DNA from: JAMWCX01 sp964352425
Lineage (GTDB): Bacteria > Omnitrophota > Gorgyraeia > 2-01-FULL-45-10
Length of the DNA stretch: 33,565 nucleotides
Reading direction: 5' to 3'
NCBI GenBank assembly: GCA_964352425.1
Contig: CAYGRZ010000013.1
Span: forward strand, 1 to 33,565
Part shown: piece after piece, positions 17,001-25,939 of the stretch
Layout: the number at the start of each line of letters is the position of its first letter
Numbering within the stretch: the stretch's first letter is position 1
Position numbers and translations under genes: made by a program
The notes under the pieces: model-generated
What the model saw: only the letters and a program-made list of their open reading frames with translations
The model's database searches: none
Told to the model about the DNA's origin: nothing

Positions 17001-18028
17001 AAAAGATATTAATAATAAATCTGGCAGGGATCGGCGATCTGCTTTTATCGACACCTGCATTAAGGGGATTGAGGAGCCTGTATCCTCAGGCGGAGATCAA
17101 CATGCTGGTCATCCCCAGGTCCCTTGAGGTCGCAGAAGGCCTGCCCTACATAGATAAAACTTTCGTTTTTAATATGGGTTCTGGCGGAGCTGTGCCTCTT
17201 GCAAAGATCTTTAACAATATCAGGGTTCTCTACATCCTGAGAAGAGAGCGCTTTGATCTGGCCATTAATATGCGGACACTCGTTTCCGAGAAGAGCGCGA
17301 GAAAGGTCAAATTCCTGCTGGATGTGATAAACCCTGTAAAGACAGCCGGTAGGGATACCGAAGGAAGGGGGTATTTCTTCGATGTCAGGATCCCGGAAAC
17401 GGAAAAAGGCAAAAAATACGAGATGGAGTATGATATTGATACGGTCCGCACTCTTGGGGCAGAGGTCATTGATAAAAGCATAGATTTCAGGATCGATGAA
17501 GAGAGCGCGGGTCGTGTCGACAAAATTTTAGAGAACGAAGGCATATCCGGCAACGATATGCTTGTGGGGGTACACGCCGGCGGTACGCCGTCGCGCAGAT
17601 GGCCTGTGGATAATTTTTCCGAAGCCATGAGAGGGATCCGCGAGAAAGTCTCGTGCAAATTCGTGCTTACCGGCGGCAAGGATGAAGCGGGCTTAGTAAA
17701 AAGACTCGAGGGTAAAGACGTGATAAACCTCGCTGGAAGATTGAATATTAAAGAATTGGGTGCCTTGATAAAGAGATGCAGTCTTTTTATCAGCAACGAC
17801 ACGGGCCCGATGCATATAGCGGCGATCCTGCGGACGCCGTTGGTCGCGATATTCGGTCCCGGCCATCTCGTCCGTTTCGATCCGCGAAAGATCTCAGATA
17901 AGGCGCAGGTATTGTATAAAAAGGCTCCCTGCGCCCCGTGCGAAAAAGCCGTTTGCGAGGATCCGATATGCTTGAAAGTGATTTCCAGCGAAGAGGTTAT
18001 AGAGGCCGCATTGAGGTTTCTAAGATGA
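16997..18028 (+). CDS. glycosyltransferase family 9 (heptosyltransferase-like)
   Basis: A 343-residue GT-B enzyme of the WaaF/WaaC family: IINLAGIGDLLLSTPALRGL at the N-terminus (the GIGD with catalytic aspartate), VHAGGTPSRRWPVDNF in the middle, and FISNDTGPMHIAAILRTP, the ADP-heptose-binding signature, near the end. A C-terminal cysteine run C-x2-C-x4-C-x4-C (CAPCEKAVCEDPIC) is seen in many GT9 members. ATG 16997 overlaps the preceding TGA (ATGA); ATG 16988 would add three residues. Suggests that the glycan is LPS-core-like or at least contains a heptose or similar sugar, but GT9 donors vary. Confidence 0.9.
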   Translation: MKKILIINLAGIGDLLLSTPALRGLRSLYPQAEINMLVIPRSLEVAEGLPYIDKTFVFNMGSGGAVPLAKIFNNIRVLYILRRERFDLAINMRTLVSEKSARKVKFLLDVINPVKTAGRDTEGRGYFFDVRIPETEKGKKYEMEYDIDTVRTLGAEVIDKSIDFRIDEESAGRVDKILENEGISGNDMLVGVHAGGTPSRRWPVDNFSEAMRGIREKVSCKFVLTGGKDEAGLVKRLEGKDVINLAGRLNIKELGALIKRCSLFISNDTGPMHIAAILRTPLVAIFGPGHLVRFDPRKISDKAQVLYKKAPCAPCEKAVCEDPICLKVISSEEVIEAALRFLR

Positions 18029-18083
18029 GAAGACATCTATGCGAGAACGGCCTTTGTCTATTATGCGTAGCCAAGGCGGAAAA

Positions 18084-19796
18084 ATGAGACTTTTCATCAT
18101 ACCCGTATTATTTTACTTGTTATTTTTATGCTTCGCCATCCCGGCGGTCAATTCACCGCTTACCTATGACGAACTGAACTGGCCTATCAGGGCGGAGTCG
18201 CTGGCAAAGACAGGCCAGATAAAAGCTTTTTTCGGGGAGGAGAAAGCGCTGTATGAGCCCCCTTTATATATTAATATCCAGGCATCGCTGTATAAATTAT
18301 TCGGCGTATCGAATTTTTCATCAAGACTGATCGGCGTCTCCTGCGTTCTGTTCCAGCTGGTCATTTTTTTATTTTTTGGAAAAACGCTTTTAAGCGGTTT
18401 ACATGACCGGTGGAGGTTCCTGTTCTTTTCTTCGCTGATATTCATCACCAACCCGGCCGTGATCCAGGGAGCTCTTCTCCCTTTTCACGATACGACCATG
18501 CTCCCGGTCTTTCTGACGCTTTTCGCCCTCTTTTTTTTAAGGCTTGAAAGAAAGAGGGATTTCAAATCATGCATGCTATTGGGGATCATTTTTTCAATAT
18601 CTCTCTGGACAGCGCTTGCCACGCCGCCTGTTTTGATCCTGGGTATGGCAATATATTACCTTTTTAACAGAGATTGGAAAGGCATCGCCTGTACGCTGGC
18701 GGTTTTCATCGTCGGCCTGGGCATCTTCTTGGTTTCCTGGTTAGCGTACTCTAATGTAAAGGCTCTGGATTTCTGGGGCCCCATGCGCTATGTCTTCACC
18801 ATCGCTTTTTTTGCTAAACAGACGCATAGAACGGCTGCATCCGCGTTTATGGGTTATTCGACCGTTATCGTAAGAGTTGTTTTATGGGCCGGCATTTACA
18901 CGTCTCTTTTATGGCTTGCGGTATTGATAAAAAGGATCCTCTCTTTCAAAGAAAGAAAAATTTTAGAACCGATAGATTTTTTGATGATCTGTGCGGTTTT
19001 ATTAGGGATAGGGTATACTTTCGTAGGGGGAACAGAATTCGGGTTTGTAAGGTATTATTACCCCATCTTTCCGGCGCTGGCTATCGTCTCCGCGTATGCG
19101 TTAAAGGATTTATTGGACAACATTTCCCGGAAAGATCTGGCATTGTGCGCCGGCGTGAGTATTTTAGTATCCGCTTATCTGTACTTTGTTGTCGGAGACT
19201 TGATCTATATGTTCAATTTTTCACTACGAGAGGCCATTGCCCTCAACCCGTCAATGGTTAAAGGAGTGTTATCTGGCTTTGTTCACAAATATATCCTGTA
19301 TTTACTGCCGCTCGCGGCCGTATTCCTGATAGTAAGGGCATATAAAAAGGGCTGCGGCTTCATTTCGCAAGCAGCGCTTGGCCTGGCCATCATGATATGT
19401 GCGGCTAATATTTCCTTAAGTATTATTCAGGCAAAGGCGGATTACTCAACGAGATATTGCTATGGTGAAAAAGGAACGACGGAGCTGATCAAATACCTGG
19501 ATGAAAATACAAAACCCGGCGAACGTGTTCTGGCTACTAATGACATTATTTATTACCTTCGAAATAAAAAAGTTTCCTATCTTCCTATTGATTTTTGGTA
19601 TGATCGCGACGGTGTCATGAATGCTTTGCAAGACCCGCCTGTCGAATTTGTCGTCTATAGTATCGGTCATAACGACGTCAGGCAATTCAGGGAAGTCTTC
19701 TCCGATAAAAAATTTATTACGGAGCTGAAGGATAAATTTTTGCCGGGGAAGATAGGCACGTATACGGTGTGGAGAAGGAAACCGGCCGATGCTTAA
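18084..19796 (+). CDS. polytopic GT39/GT83-type glycosyltransferase (PMT/ArnT-like)
   Basis: About 570 residues with a GT-C topology: roughly eleven hydrophobic segments and a soluble C-terminal domain (from about 470). The first periplasmic loop has LTYDELNWP, with the Asp-Glu pair expected for lipid-phosphate-sugar-dependent enzymes, then EPPLYINIQASLYKLFG, matching the PMT/ArnT signature. Transfers a sugar from a polyprenyl-phosphate donor to a lipid, glycan or protein at the outer face of the inner membrane. ATG 18084 follows AAGGCGGA; earlier in-frame ATGs at 18039 and 18063 would add a hydrophilic leader and look less likely. Its last eight bases overlap the next gene. Confidence 0.87.
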   Translation: MRLFIIPVLFYLLFLCFAIPAVNSPLTYDELNWPIRAESLAKTGQIKAFFGEEKALYEPPLYINIQASLYKLFGVSNFSSRLIGVSCVLFQLVIFLFFGKTLLSGLHDRWRFLFFSSLIFITNPAVIQGALLPFHDTTMLPVFLTLFALFFLRLERKRDFKSCMLLGIIFSISLWTALATPPVLILGMAIYYLFNRDWKGIACTLAVFIVGLGIFLVSWLAYSNVKALDFWGPMRYVFTIAFFAKQTHRTAASAFMGYSTVIVRVVLWAGIYTSLLWLAVLIKRILSFKERKILEPIDFLMICAVLLGIGYTFVGGTEFGFVRYYYPIFPALAIVSAYALKDLLDNISRKDLALCAGVSILVSAYLYFVVGDLIYMFNFSLREAIALNPSMVKGVLSGFVHKYILYLLPLAAVFLIVRAYKKGCGFISQAALGLAIMICAANISLSIIQAKADYSTRYCYGEKGTTELIKYLDENTKPGERVLATNDIIYYLRNKKVSYLPIDFWYDRDGVMNALQDPPVEFVVYSIGHNDVRQFREVFSDKKFITELKDKFLPGKIGTYTVWRRKPADA

Positions 19797-20469
19797 AAAA
19801 ATCTATGGTTGGCTCCACGACATGACTTCCAGGCCTGACGAGAGGGGCGAATATTCGGGCGGGTGCTGGCAGGATATGGTGAGAAAAGAGGCGCTCAGGC
19901 TGTGCGGGACAGTCAGAGGCAGGGTCCTTGAGATAGGCTGCGGGGAGGGGCTTTTTCTGGCGCCTCTCGCGAAGGAGAATCCGGCCCCGGAGCTTTACGG
20001 CGTTGACAATGACAGCGGACGATTGATCCGCGCGGAAAAAAGGTTCGCCGAAAATGATCTGAAAAATATAAATCTGTCTCTTCAGGAAGCGCCCAACCTG
20101 TCGTTCCAGGATGAATTTTTCGACGCGGTCGTCTGCGTCAATGTCTTCTTCAACATGCCATCGATCGAGATGGTGAAAGAGACGCTAGCCCGTATGAAGC
20201 GCGTATGCACAACAGGCGGCAGGATCATATTTGATTTCCGGAATTCGCGGAACCTCCTTCTTACGGCAAAATATAAACTTGCGCGCTATTATGACGAGAC
20301 GGTAAAGGATTTACCGTTAAGCACATATGACCCGCGCGAGATCGAAAGGATCATTAAGGACCTTAATTTCGATGTCGTGGAAAAAAGATTCATACCTCGT
20401 TTTTTCGGTAGCGGGCCGCGGCTGAGAGGTGTAGCGCCGATCATCATGATCGAAGCGAGGAAAAGGTGA
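19789..20469 (+). CDS. class I SAM-dependent methyltransferase
   Basis: A 226-residue methyltransferase: VLEIGCGEGLFLAPLA (motif I), YGVDND at the end of strand 2, FDAVVCVNVFFNMPSIEMVKET and MKRVCTTGGRIIFDFRNS. The final GSGPRLRGVAPIIMIEARKR is normal for the Methyltransf_11/25 type. It begins within the GT39-like gene (8-base overlap) and ends in a GTGA overlap with the aminotransferase, so it lies inside a coupled run. Substrate is probably a sugar of the same glycan. Confidence 0.87.
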   Translation: MLKKIYGWLHDMTSRPDERGEYSGGCWQDMVRKEALRLCGTVRGRVLEIGCGEGLFLAPLAKENPAPELYGVDNDSGRLIRAEKRFAENDLKNINLSLQEAPNLSFQDEFFDAVVCVNVFFNMPSIEMVKETLARMKRVCTTGGRIIFDFRNSRNLLLTAKYKLARYYDETVKDLPLSTYDPREIERIIKDLNFDVVEKRFIPRFFGSGPRLRGVAPIIMIEARKR

Positions 20470-21224
20470 TCAGAAAAATGCCCGTCATCAGCTCCGCCGC
20501 GAGCGTGGCCGACATCATGTACGCCCTCAGGCGCGTCGATGATAAGGCGGTCGCCGCGGAATGCGGGGCAGCGCTCGGGAAATGGACAGGCTCTGGCCAT
20601 GGATATACCACTAATTCCGGCATCACCGCCTATTACATGATCCTGAAGGCTCTCGCGGCGCTTCGGCAGAAAGATGAGGTCGTCCTGCCGGCCTATACCG
20701 CCGGGAGTCTCGTGGTGGCGGTGAGGAAGGCGGGCCTCAAAGTCGTCCTGTGCGACATCGCGCCCGGCGATTGTAATGCGGATGTCCGGTCACTCGTGGC
20801 AGCGGTGTCGGAGAAGACGCTCGCGGTGACGTGCGTCCACATGTTCGGCATAGGGATGAAAGGTATCATCGACTTGCGCGACTCTCTGACCAAGGATGTT
20901 TATATAATAGAGGATTGCGCCCAGTCTATGGGCACCAAGGTCGGACAGGCAAGAGTTGGAACATTTGGGGATGCGAGCCTCTTCAGCTTCAACCGCGGCA
21001 AGAATCTCCCTGCCTGCGGCGGAGGTTTCTGCGCAACTCAAGACCCCGAGATCGCGGCGCAGCTCGGCATCGAAGCGGCCCGCCTCGGCGAGGAGAGCAT
21101 CGTCCGCGGTATGTTTGCACCCGCCGGCGCGCTCGCGTTCTCGGCGGCGACAAACCCGTATATTTACGGGCCCGGCTACGGCGTCATATCGCTCTTCAGA
21201 GAAAAGGCCCCGCCGAGAGATCTC
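20466..21224 (+). CDS. DegT/DnrJ/EryC1/StrS-type PLP aminotransferase, 5' part before gap
   Basis: First 253 residues of a sugar aminotransferase. TTNSGITAYYMIL gives the phosphate-binding turn, YIIEDCAQSMG carries the PLP-ring aspartate (D150), and SLFSFNRGKNLPACGGG places the Schiff-base lysine at K179 with a GGG after it. These are family hallmarks, though the usual TGEGG is here ACGGG. Members are usually 360-420 residues, so about 100-150 residues including most of the C-terminal domain are missing, probably in the assembly gap. GTG 20466 overlaps the preceding TGA and has GAGG upstream. Likely makes an amino sugar for the glycan. Confidence 0.85.
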
Positions 21225-21324
21225 NNNNNNNNNNNNNNNNNNNNNNNNNNNNNNNNNNNNNNNNNNNNNNNNNNNNNNNNNNNNNNNNNNNNNNNNNNNN
21301 NNNNNNNNNNNNNNNNNNNNNNNN
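21225..21324. other. assembly gap of 100 N
   Basis: Exactly 100 unknown bases, the usual placeholder for a gap of unknown size. The base just left of it ends in GATCTC and the base just right begins GATCTC, so the true distance could be anything. Any reading frame running through the Ns is meaningless. Confidence 0.97.
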
Positions 21325-21369
21325 GATCTCGACAGGATGATCGGCGTTATCCGGAGGGTATCGCGATGA
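21325..21369 (+). CDS. probable 3' end of the aminotransferase after the gap
   Basis: Codons GAT CTC GAC AGG ... CGA TGA encode DLDRMIGVIRRVSR and stop at 21367-21369, overlapping the next ATG as ATGA, the coupling pattern used across this locus. A short basic helix is a normal C-terminus for DegT-family enzymes. The phase differs from the left part across 100 N, which is expected for a placeholder gap. Another small gene hidden in the gap is a possible alternative owner. Confidence 0.55.
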   Translation, partial: DLDRMIGVIRRVSR

Positions 21370-22520
21370 GGCTCTATCCGAACCTGAAACGGCATCTCTA
21401 TAAAGCGGTAAGGCAGCCGTTGTACGCGTTCAATATCCTGGCGAAGCGCATGGCGGCACAGGCGCGGTACAGGTGCGGCAGCGGCAGGGCGGGCGACCCC
21501 GAAGCAGTGACGCTTTTCCTTACGCATCGCTGTAATCTCCACTGTAAGATGTGCGGGCAGTGGGGCGAGGGGGGCGTGACGAAGAAGAAGAGTTCTCAGG
21601 CTGTATGGGCTCAGCTGCCGCTCGAGAGGGCGAAGTCGCTCATAGACGAGCTGGCGCGCTTCAGGCCCGGCATAACGCTCTTCGGCGGAGAACCGCTCCT
21701 CTACAACGGCTTTGTCGACCTCGTCCGGCATATCAAGTCGAAGCGGATGCACTGCCTTGTAGTGACGAACGGTTTTCTGCTAGACACGATGGCCGGCGAT
21801 ATAGTCGACAGCGGGCTCGACGAGCTGAACGTTTCCCTCGACGGAGGAAGCGAGCTCCATGACGGTATACGGGGGATGCCGGGGCTCTTCAACAGGATCA
21901 TGGGCGGCCTGAAGGAGGTCGGCCGCGTGAAGAAGCTCAAACACGGGAAGCTCCCTCTTATTAACCTGCAGTGCACGATCACCAGATACAATTACGAGAG
22001 GCTTGATGAGATGGTAGCTGTTGCAGAAGAAGCCGGCGCCAGCTCACTAACCTTCCATAATCTCATTTTCACCGACAGGAACGTTCTCGAAAAGCAGAAA
22101 AAATATGACGATATCCTGCAGTGCTCGTCCGCCGACTGGGAAGGTTTCGTATTCGAGCCCGGGATTGATCCGGGGATCCTGTACGAAAAGATGGGAGAGA
22201 TCCTTTCGGGCCGGCATAGTTTCGACGTCGATTTCTATCCGAATTTTTCCCGAAGCGCCCTGGAGCGCTATTACAGGGACCCCTGTTACACACCGGCGGA
22301 ATATGCACCCAGGTGCTTGAGCCCGTGGATCGTCGCATATGTATTTCCTGACGGAGGAGTAAGGCCGTGCCTGAACTCCACCTACTCGTTCGGCACTATA
22401 AAGGACGCCTCTTTTGCGCAGGTGTGGAATAGCCATAGCGCCGTCACGTTCCGCCGGCTCTTAAAGGAGCACGGGATGTTCCCGGCATGTTCGCGGTGCA
22501 CCGAGCTCTACAGGTATTGA
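21366..22520 (+). CDS. radical SAM/SPASM-domain protein
   Basis: A 384-residue enzyme. The radical SAM cluster motif is in FLTHRCNLHCKMCGQW (C56, C60, C63), followed by TLFGGEPLL, VVTNGFLL and LNVSLDGGSELHDGIRG as in the MoaA/anSME group. The C-terminus has a SPASM-like cysteine set: RCLSPW, GGVRPCLNSTYSFG, and ACSRCTELY, able to hold extra iron-sulfur clusters. The start ATG has GGAGGG eight bases upstream and overlaps the preceding stop. In polysaccharide loci such enzymes may dehydrate or epimerise sugars or modify attached peptides; the substrate here is not readable. Confidence 0.88.
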   Translation: MRLYPNLKRHLYKAVRQPLYAFNILAKRMAAQARYRCGSGRAGDPEAVTLFLTHRCNLHCKMCGQWGEGGVTKKKSSQAVWAQLPLERAKSLIDELARFRPGITLFGGEPLLYNGFVDLVRHIKSKRMHCLVVTNGFLLDTMAGDIVDSGLDELNVSLDGGSELHDGIRGMPGLFNRIMGGLKEVGRVKKLKHGKLPLINLQCTITRYNYERLDEMVAVAEEAGASSLTFHNLIFTDRNVLEKQKKYDDILQCSSADWEGFVFEPGIDPGILYEKMGEILSGRHSFDVDFYPNFSRSALERYYRDPCYTPAEYAPRCLSPWIVAYVFPDGGVRPCLNSTYSFGTIKDASFAQVWNSHSAVTFRRLLKEHGMFPACSRCTELYRY

Positions 22521-22521
22521 T

Positions 22522-23706
22522 ATGAAAAAGATCAAAGTAGCACAGGTGATAACGAGGCTCGACCGCGGCGGCTCACCCGATATCTACAGGATATTGGCCA
22601 GCCACCTCGATCCCAACGTCTATGAGGTGACACTTATAACCGGACCGACACGCCATCCTGCGGAGAAAGTGCAGCGCTTCTTGAAGGGTTTTAAGGGGCG
22701 GGTGATCCTCATTCCGTCGCTACGCCGGGACATCAATCCGATCCTCGATACGGCGGCGTTCCTTAAGCTGTTGTCACTATGTATGCGGCAGCGTTTCGAT
22801 ATTGTCCACACACACACGGCGAAGGCGGGTGCCCTCGGCAGGCTTGCGGCGCGGCTCTCCGGGACGCCGGTCATCGTTCACACGCCGCACGGCCATAATT
22901 TTTACGGCTATTTCGGCCCGCAGGCGTCGGCCGTTGTCATTTACATAGAGAGGATGCTCACCCGCCTTACGGACCGGATAATCGCCCTGACGGAACTTGA
23001 GAAGAAGGATAACATCGCGTTCAATGTCGCCGCCGACAGCAAGATAGACGTGATCCGGCAGGGGCTCGAGCTCGGCGCGTATGCGCCTGACGCCGGCAGG
23101 GCGGCGGATCTTAAAAAAGCCCTCGGCATCGCTGCCGGCGAGAATGTCGTCGGTATGGTGGGCCGTCTCGAGCCGGTGAAGGGCAGCCGGTATTTTATCG
23201 AGGCGGCCGCGATTGTTGTGAAAGCAGTGCCGCAGACGAAGTTCATCGTGGTGGGGGAGGGAGGCCTGCGCGCGGAGCTCGAAAAGAGGACGCGTGAACT
23301 GGGTATCGACAGCCACGTCGTCTTCACCGGCTGGCGCGAGGATGTACCGGCACTCCTGTCGGTGATGGACCTCCTGGTCATGCCGTCGCGTAACGAGGCG
23401 GTGGGCATGGCGCTCATCGAGGCGCAGGCGCGGGGTATTCCCGTTGTTGCGACGAATGTCGGCGGGATACCGGAGGTGGTCGAGAACGGCCGGACCGGCC
23501 TTCTGGTCGGGCCGGACGATGCGGCTGCGCTGGCGGGCGCCATTACACAGCTCATCTCGGACCCGGCCAGGCGCTTGGCTATGGGTGCTGAGGCCAGAGC
23601 CTGGGTGGCCGGCAAGTTCGATGCCGACACAATGGCCGCCAGGATATCGGATCTCTACATGGAGTTGTTGAAACAGAAGGTATCGCGTACCGCAGGAGGG
23701 CGATAG
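22522..23706 (+). CDS. glycosyltransferase family 4
   Basis: A 394-residue GT-B enzyme. N-terminal VAQVITRLDRGGSPD and HTHTAKAGALGRLAARLSG (the His-rich acceptor loop seen in PssF/EpsF-like GT4), then HTPHGHNFYGYF; donor domain with GMVGRLEPVKGSRYFIEAA, VVGEGGLRAELEKR, FTGWREDVPALLSVMD and SRNEAVGMALIEAQARGIPV (EX7E). Full family length. It begins two bases after the radical SAM stop and its TAG shares its last base with the next GTG start. GC content is clearly higher than in the GT genes of the 5-20 kb part. Confidence 0.93.
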   Translation: MKKIKVAQVITRLDRGGSPDIYRILASHLDPNVYEVTLITGPTRHPAEKVQRFLKGFKGRVILIPSLRRDINPILDTAAFLKLLSLCMRQRFDIVHTHTAKAGALGRLAARLSGTPVIVHTPHGHNFYGYFGPQASAVVIYIERMLTRLTDRIIALTELEKKDNIAFNVAADSKIDVIRQGLELGAYAPDAGRAADLKKALGIAAGENVVGMVGRLEPVKGSRYFIEAAAIVVKAVPQTKFIVVGEGGLRAELEKRTRELGIDSHVVFTGWREDVPALLSVMDLLVMPSRNEAVGMALIEAQARGIPVVATNVGGIPEVVENGRTGLLVGPDDAAALAGAITQLISDPARRLAMGAEARAWVAGKFDADTMAARISDLYMELLKQKVSRTAGGR

Positions 23707-25190
23707 TGCGTTATCTTCTTCTCATAGCATCGGCAGCCGCAGTCCTTGCCGCGGCCGCCTCCGCGGCCATTGCGGCCGATGACTATATCCAAACGCCGGC
23801 AGCTATTGATATCAGCACCGTTGCCGGCGACGGTAAATATACCATCGACGAGATAGCCAGGATCGCGCGGTCGCAGGGCATTTCCGTCGTTCTCACCGCC
23901 GACGGTTTTCTGAACCGCTGGCAGTACGGCCTCTGGCCGCTCAGAAATATCATCAGAAAGAGGGTCGAAACAAGGTCCGTTATGAAATACGGCTTCAGGT
24001 GGTACCTCAGGGAGTTCAACGAAGCGCAAGCGGCGAACCCGGGCATGGTCCTGATACCGGGCCTCGAGGTCGGGCCCTTTTATTACTGGGCGGGAAACCC
24101 TTTCGGTAGGCAGTTCAGTATCAGGGGCTGGCACAGGCATCTTCTGGTGTTCGGTATCGATACCGTCGCCAGGCTAAGGAAGATGCCCGTCATCGGCAAT
24201 AACTCGTCGGCCACGAGCCGGATCGGCCCGGCGAGTATAATTCTTTTTGGCCTGCCCCTCCTGGTCATCGCTTTGGGGCTGTACTGCATGTCGCTCGGCA
24301 GAAGCGCGTGGCAGGGGCTGTACGAACTTCGCTGCGGGATCATGACGCGGCACTGGCTCTTCATCGGCTCTCTTATTATCGCGCTGGGCGTCATCATCCT
24401 CGTTAATAATTACCCGTACCGCGCCGCGCGATACGACCAGTATCACGGTGACCGCGGCGTAGGGCCGTACCAGGACCTCATCGATTATGTGAACCGTGCC
24501 GGAGGCTCGACGTTCTGGGAGCACCCGCAGGCCCGCAACGTCGAGAAAGAGGGCGGTGTCGGCATAGAAACGGACGAGCACGTCGATTATCTTATCGCGT
24601 CGCTTGATTACACGGGATTTGCCGTCTTCTACGAAGGATACGAACGCGTCGGCGTACCCGGCGGTGTCTGGGACCGCGTCCTGACGGAGTATTGCCGGGG
24701 CCTGCGCCGCGCCCCGGCCTGGGCGATAGGCGCACTCGACTTCGAGATGGCCGGTGACCTGGCCAGGTCTATGAAACAGCTGCGGACGGTCTTCCTCGTG
24801 CCGCGCCTGAATCGAGATGAGGTTTTGCGCTCGCTCAGGAGCGGCAGGATGTATGTGGTAAAAGACGACAGCGCGTCCGGTTTTATCCTCGACAGGTTCG
24901 CCGTCACGGATGGCTCGTCGGCCCGGGCCGCGATGGGCGGCGAGATCGCCCTGAAGGGTGTGGGGACGCTCCATATCAGCGGCCGCTTTACCGACGGGGC
25001 GAAGAAGGCGGTGACGATAACTCTGATCAGGGACGGCGAGATAGTGAAGGTCTTTACAGAAACGACGCCGTTCGATATCGTCTACGACGGCGTGTCCGCG
25101 GGTATCGGCGAGGTGTCTTATTACCGTGTCGAGTTGAAAGGCGACGGCCTGATCGTGATCGCGAATCCCGTCTTCGTTCGGGGGAAATAA
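23706..25190 (+). CDS. membrane-bound PHP-like protein with degenerate metal site
   Basis: A 494-residue exported or membrane protein starting at a GTG. Residues 1-23 look like a signal peptide ending AIAA. The sequence then follows the order of a PHP/CehA-type metallohydrolase: DISTVAGDGKYTIDEIARIA where DxHxH..DG is normal, VVLTADGF for TDH, IPGLEVG (E121), HRHLLVFGID (H143, H145), STFWEHPQAR (H273), GALDFEM (342-348) for the usual GxDxH, and a C-terminal RSLRSGRMYV like the family's AlraGr.yv. Several metal ligands are thus missing. Two membrane spans (about 175-197 and 214-234) interrupt the domain. Catalysis is doubtful; a sensing or scaffolding role is possible. The family link is from motif order only. 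Confidence 0.6.
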   Translation: MRYLLLIASAAAVLAAAASAAIAADDYIQTPAAIDISTVAGDGKYTIDEIARIARSQGISVVLTADGFLNRWQYGLWPLRNIIRKRVETRSVMKYGFRWYLREFNEAQAANPGMVLIPGLEVGPFYYWAGNPFGRQFSIRGWHRHLLVFGIDTVARLRKMPVIGNNSSATSRIGPASIILFGLPLLVIALGLYCMSLGRSAWQGLYELRCGIMTRHWLFIGSLIIALGVIILVNNYPYRAARYDQYHGDRGVGPYQDLIDYVNRAGGSTFWEHPQARNVEKEGGVGIETDEHVDYLIASLDYTGFAVFYEGYERVGVPGGVWDRVLTEYCRGLRRAPAWAIGALDFEMAGDLARSMKQLRTVFLVPRLNRDEVLRSLRSGRMYVVKDDSASGFILDRFAVTDGSSARAAMGGEIALKGVGTLHISGRFTDGAKKAVTITLIRDGEIVKVFTETTPFDIVYDGVSAGIGEVSYYRVELKGDGLIVIANPVFVRGK

Positions 25191-25217
25191 TCGGTATTTT
25201 TATCAGACGGTATATTG

Positions 25218-25223
25218 TATAAT
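25218..25223 (+). promoter_or_regulatory. candidate -10 box before the WbqC-like gene
   Basis: A perfect TATAAT in the 41-base gap before the ATG at 25232. No good -35 is seen at 16-18 bases upstream. Transcription from it would start within a few bases of the ATG, giving an almost leaderless message. Confidence 0.3.
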
Positions 25224-25231
25224 AGGTACAC

Positions 25232-25939
25232 ATGATCGTATCGGTCCATCAGCCGCAGTATATACCATGGCTCGGGTACTTCGACAAGATCCGGAAGAGC
25301 GACTGCTTTGTATTCCTGGACAATGTCCAGTATAAGGAGCGGGAATTCCAGAACCGCAACAAGATCCTGACCAGGGCCGGCTGGATATGGCTGACGGTGC
25401 CGGTCATCTCGAAGGGGTTGGGCAGGCAGCTCATCTCCGGCGTAGAGATAGACAACAGCGCCGGCTGGGGCCGCGAACACAGCTTGAGCATAAAGAGCGC
25501 GTACGGCCGCGCGGAATTTTGGCCGTTGCACGCGCCGTTCTTTGAGGACCTGTATGCAAGACAGTGGAAAAAGCTCGCCGAGCTCAATGTCCATATCATT
25601 GAATATCTGATGAAAACGCTGGCGATCACCACACCCGTCCGTTTTGAAGCCGAGCTGGGGATCTGCGGCACGAAGACCGACCGCATCATCGAGATCTGCG
25701 CAAAGCTCAAAGCGGATACCTATCTTTCGGGCGCGGGCGGCAGGGACTATCTGGAAGAGGATAAATTCACGAAGGCCGGCATAAAGCTCGAATACCAGGA
25801 TTTCGTCCATCCGGTATACCGCCAGCAGTTCATGAAGACGAAAGAAGATTTTCAACCGCATATGTCGGCGCTCGACCTCATTTTTAACGAGGGTCCAAGC
25901 TCCGGCGACATATTGGGCAAAGGAGGCCCCAAGGCATGA
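25232..25939 (+). CDS. WbqC-like family protein
   Basis: A 235-residue protein with the N-terminus MIVSVHQPQYIPWLGYFDKI, then FLDNVQYKEREFQNRNKI and WLTVPVISKGLGRQL, hallmark stretches of the WbqC-like family (PF08889). Later SGAGGRDYLEEDKFTKAGI is also family-typical. WbqC-like proteins occur in O-antigen and capsule loci and are thought to help transfer or make amino-acid-modified sugars; no firm reaction is known to me. Its TGA overlaps the ATG of the PIG-L deacetylase, suggesting the two act on one product. Confidence 0.87.
   Translation: MIVSVHQPQYIPWLGYFDKIRKSDCFVFLDNVQYKEREFQNRNKILTRAGWIWLTVPVISKGLGRQLISGVEIDNSAGWGREHSLSIKSAYGRAEFWPLHAPFFEDLYARQWKKLAELNVHIIEYLMKTLAITTPVRFEAELGICGTKTDRIIEICAKLKADTYLSGAGGRDYLEEDKFTKAGIKLEYQDFVHPVYRQQFMKTKEDFQPHMSALDLIFNEGPSSGDILGKGGPKA

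Noticed and set aside
20466..22520. One 684-codon frame joining the aminotransferase and radical SAM protein
   Set aside because: It only exists by reading through 100 placeholder Ns; the radical SAM gene has its own GGAGGG and ATG at 21366.
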